From assembly GCA_036257535.1 (NCBI GenBank), contig DATAFJ010000015.1, positions 1-7,936 on the forward strand: 7,936 nt of DNA, given 5' to 3'. The position numbers and the translations under genes were made by a program. Positions 6,619 through 7,936 of this stretch are shown piece by piece. Every line of letters starts with the position of its first letter. The stretch's first letter is position 1. This DNA is from DATAEE01 sp036257535. Lineage in GTDB: Bacteria; Acidobacteriota; Vicinamibacteria; Vicinamibacterales; 2-12-FULL-66-21. The notes below the pieces were generated by a model. The model saw only the letters and a list, made by a program, of their open reading frames with translations. It was not told the DNA's origin and searched no databases.

Positions 6619-6647
6619 CTCACCTCCGACCGAAGTATGGTAGTGCC
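6619..6647. promoter_or_regulatory. 29 bp divergent spacer with TATGGT -10-like box
   Basis: The spacer separates two divergent starts. Leftwards it contains the amidase ribosome-binding site (CACCTCC on the + strand at 6621-6627). Rightwards TATGGT at 6636-6641 fits the TAnnnT -10 pattern and sits at -12 to -7 relative to ATG 6648. That would place the transcription start on the A of the ATG, as in leaderless mRNAs. No Shine-Dalgarno is seen before 6648. The promoter for the amidase must lie inside the amidohydrolase coding region. Confidence 0.4.
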
Positions 6648-7936
6648 ATGAAAAAGCTGCTCATTATCCTCATGCTCGCGGTGACCGCACCATATGCCGT
6701 GCAGTCGATCGAGTCCGCGCAGAGCGGCCAGGCGGCTGACGCCGCGTTCGCGTTCGTCAACGTCAGCGTGATCCCCATGGACCGCGAGACCGTGCTCGCC
6801 GACCAGACGGTCGTGGTCCGCGGCAAGACGATCGGGTCGATCGGCCCGGCGTCGAGCGCGCCGGTCCCGGCCGGCGCGATTCGCATCGATGCCAAAGGCA
6901 AGTTCCTGATGCCGGCGCTCGCCGAAATGCACGCGCACGTGCCCGGCGGTCAGGCGCCGGAGTCGGCAGTCGAGCGTGTCATCTTTCTTTATGCCGCCAA
7001 CGGGATCGGCACCATCCGCAGCATGCTCGGACATCCGCGGCACCTGCCGCTGCGCGATCGACTCAACAAGGGCGAGCTGTTCGGACCGCGCATGTGGTCG
7101 TCCGGGCCTTCGTTCAACGGCAACAGCGTGACGAGCCCCGAGACGGGTGCGCAGATGGTCAAGGATCAGAAGGCAGCCGGCTACGATTTTCTGAAGATTC
7201 ACCCGGGGCTCTCTCGCGCGTCGTTCGACGCGATGGACGCGACCGCCGACAGCCTGGGCGTCACCTACTCTGGCCACGTTCCGCTCGACGTCGGCCTGCA
7301 CCGGGCGCTCGAGGCGAAGTTCGCGACGATCGATCACCTCGACGGCTACGTTGAAGCGATGGCGCCGGCGGGCTCGCCGCCGTCCGAGATGTTCGGGCTC
7401 AACCTCGCGCTCAAAGCGGACGAATCGAAAATTCCCGAGCTCGTGGCGAAGACGAAAGCGGCGGGCGTTGCGCAGGTGCCGACCGAGATTCTGCTCGAGA
7501 ACTGGCTGGGCACGCAGTCGGCAGAAACGATGGCCGCGTGGCCGGAGATGAAGTACGCGCAGCCCGGCGAAGTGGAGAAGTGGACGGAGATCAGAAAGAA
7601 GTTCGAGCAGGTCCCCGCGGAGCAGCGCCAGAAGGTCATCGCGATCCGGCGCCGGCTGATCAAAGAGATGCATGCCGCCGGCGTGCCGATTCTGCTCGGC
7701 TCGGACGCGCCGCAGGTCTGGAACGTCCCCGGGTTTGCCGTCCACCGCGAGCTGGGCACCTACGTGGCGGCCGGCCTGACGCCGTATCAGGCGCTCGTCA
7801 CGGGCACCCGGAACATCGCGGCATTCTTCAAGATAGAGAAGGAAGCGGGTACCGTCGCCACCGGCAAGCGTGCGGATCTCGTCCTGCTCGACGCGAATCC
7901 ATTGGCCGACATCACGAACACGACGAAGATCGCGGG
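6648..7936 (+). CDS. Exported metal-dependent amidohydrolase, C-terminus cut by window edge
   Basis: The frame is open from ATG 6648 to the window end: 429 codons plus two bases. The N-terminus MKKLLIILMLAVTAPYAVQS is a signal peptide. Residues 34-90 form the small beta-sandwich typical of the superfamily (FVNVSVIPMD...TVVVRGKTIGSIGP...GKFLMPALAEMHAHV). All expected metal ligands of a binuclear TIM-barrel amidohydrolase are visible: H95 and H97 in EMHAHVP, K183 in FLKIHPG (the probable carboxylated lysine), H210 in SGHVP, H230 in IDHLDGY and D353 in LLGSDAP. The C-terminal GTVATGKRADLVLLDANPLADI is the usual return strand of the sandwich, so only a few tens of residues are probably missing. 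Relatives include imidazolonepropionase-like and Xaa-Pro dipeptidase-type (prolidase-like) enzymes; the substrate is unknown. It is divergent from the exported amidase across only 29 bp, suggesting shared control. Confidence 0.92.
   Translation, partial: MKKLLIILMLAVTAPYAVQSIESAQSGQAADAAFAFVNVSVIPMDRETVLADQTVVVRGKTIGSIGPASSAPVPAGAIRIDAKGKFLMPALAEMHAHVPGGQAPESAVERVIFLYAANGIGTIRSMLGHPRHLPLRDRLNKGELFGPRMWSSGPSFNGNSVTSPETGAQMVKDQKAAGYDFLKIHPGLSRASFDAMDATADSLGVTYSGHVPLDVGLHRALEAKFATIDHLDGYVEAMAPAGSPPSEMFGLNLALKADESKIPELVAKTKAAGVAQVPTEILLENWLGTQSAETMAAWPEMKYAQPGEVEKWTEIRKKFEQVPAEQRQKVIAIRRRLIKEMHAAGVPILLGSDAPQVWNVPGFAVHRELGTYVAAGLTPYQALVTGTRNIAAFFKIEKEAGTVATGKRADLVLLDANPLADITNTTKIA

Noticed and set aside
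6615..7745. 376-codon minus-strand frame opposite the amidohydrolase
   Set aside because: The amidohydrolase frame on the + strand has signal peptide and all metal ligands; the antisense product is Arg/His-rich low-information sequence.

Overview
The window is GC-rich, tightly packed bacterial DNA. It looks like an acidobacterium-type genome (Vicinamibacteria or a relative). That placement is an inference from three things: a duplicated MacB/FtsX-like orphan permease of the kind expanded in Acidobacteria, several exported hydrolases, and intergenic arrays built on CCACGGAT. No 16S rRNA or other firm phylogenetic marker is present. There are five probable intact genes (one cut by the right edge, one possibly cut at the left), one dead transposase, and no tRNA or rRNA.

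Layout. At 5-790 (+) is a SpoU/TrmH-family RNA 2'-O-methyltransferase. From 788 to 1807 there is no intact gene. This stretch holds a short repeat array on the + strand (788-880), an internally deleted IS481-family element with both ends still recognisable (884-1559) and a dead transposase (929-1513), and then a longer 34-35 bp tandem array in the opposite orientation (1583-1807). At 1808-4249 (-) is a large ABC-type permease without its own ATPase. At 4293-5027 (+) is an exported DUF1028 protein whose signal-peptide region contains what looks like a dispersed genomic repeat. At 5035-6618 (-) is an exported amidase-signature hydrolase. From 6648 to the right edge (+) is an exported metal-dependent amidohydrolase.

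How the parts relate. No multi-gene operon is visible, because adjacent intact genes alternate in strand. The methyltransferase and permease converge on the repeat/IS region. The permease and DUF1028 gene diverge from a 43 bp spacer. DUF1028 and the amidase converge with 7 bp between them. The amidase and amidohydrolase diverge from a 29 bp spacer. DUF1028, amidase and amidohydrolase all have N-terminal export signals and hydrolase-type folds, so a role in degrading peptides or amides outside the cytoplasm is plausible but unproven.

The most unusual part is the 788-1807 region. Both convergent genes end with a stop codon directly followed by CCACGGAT, and each array reads in the same sense as the gene it follows. 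The arrays are therefore inverted relative to each other, with a deleted IS481 element between them.
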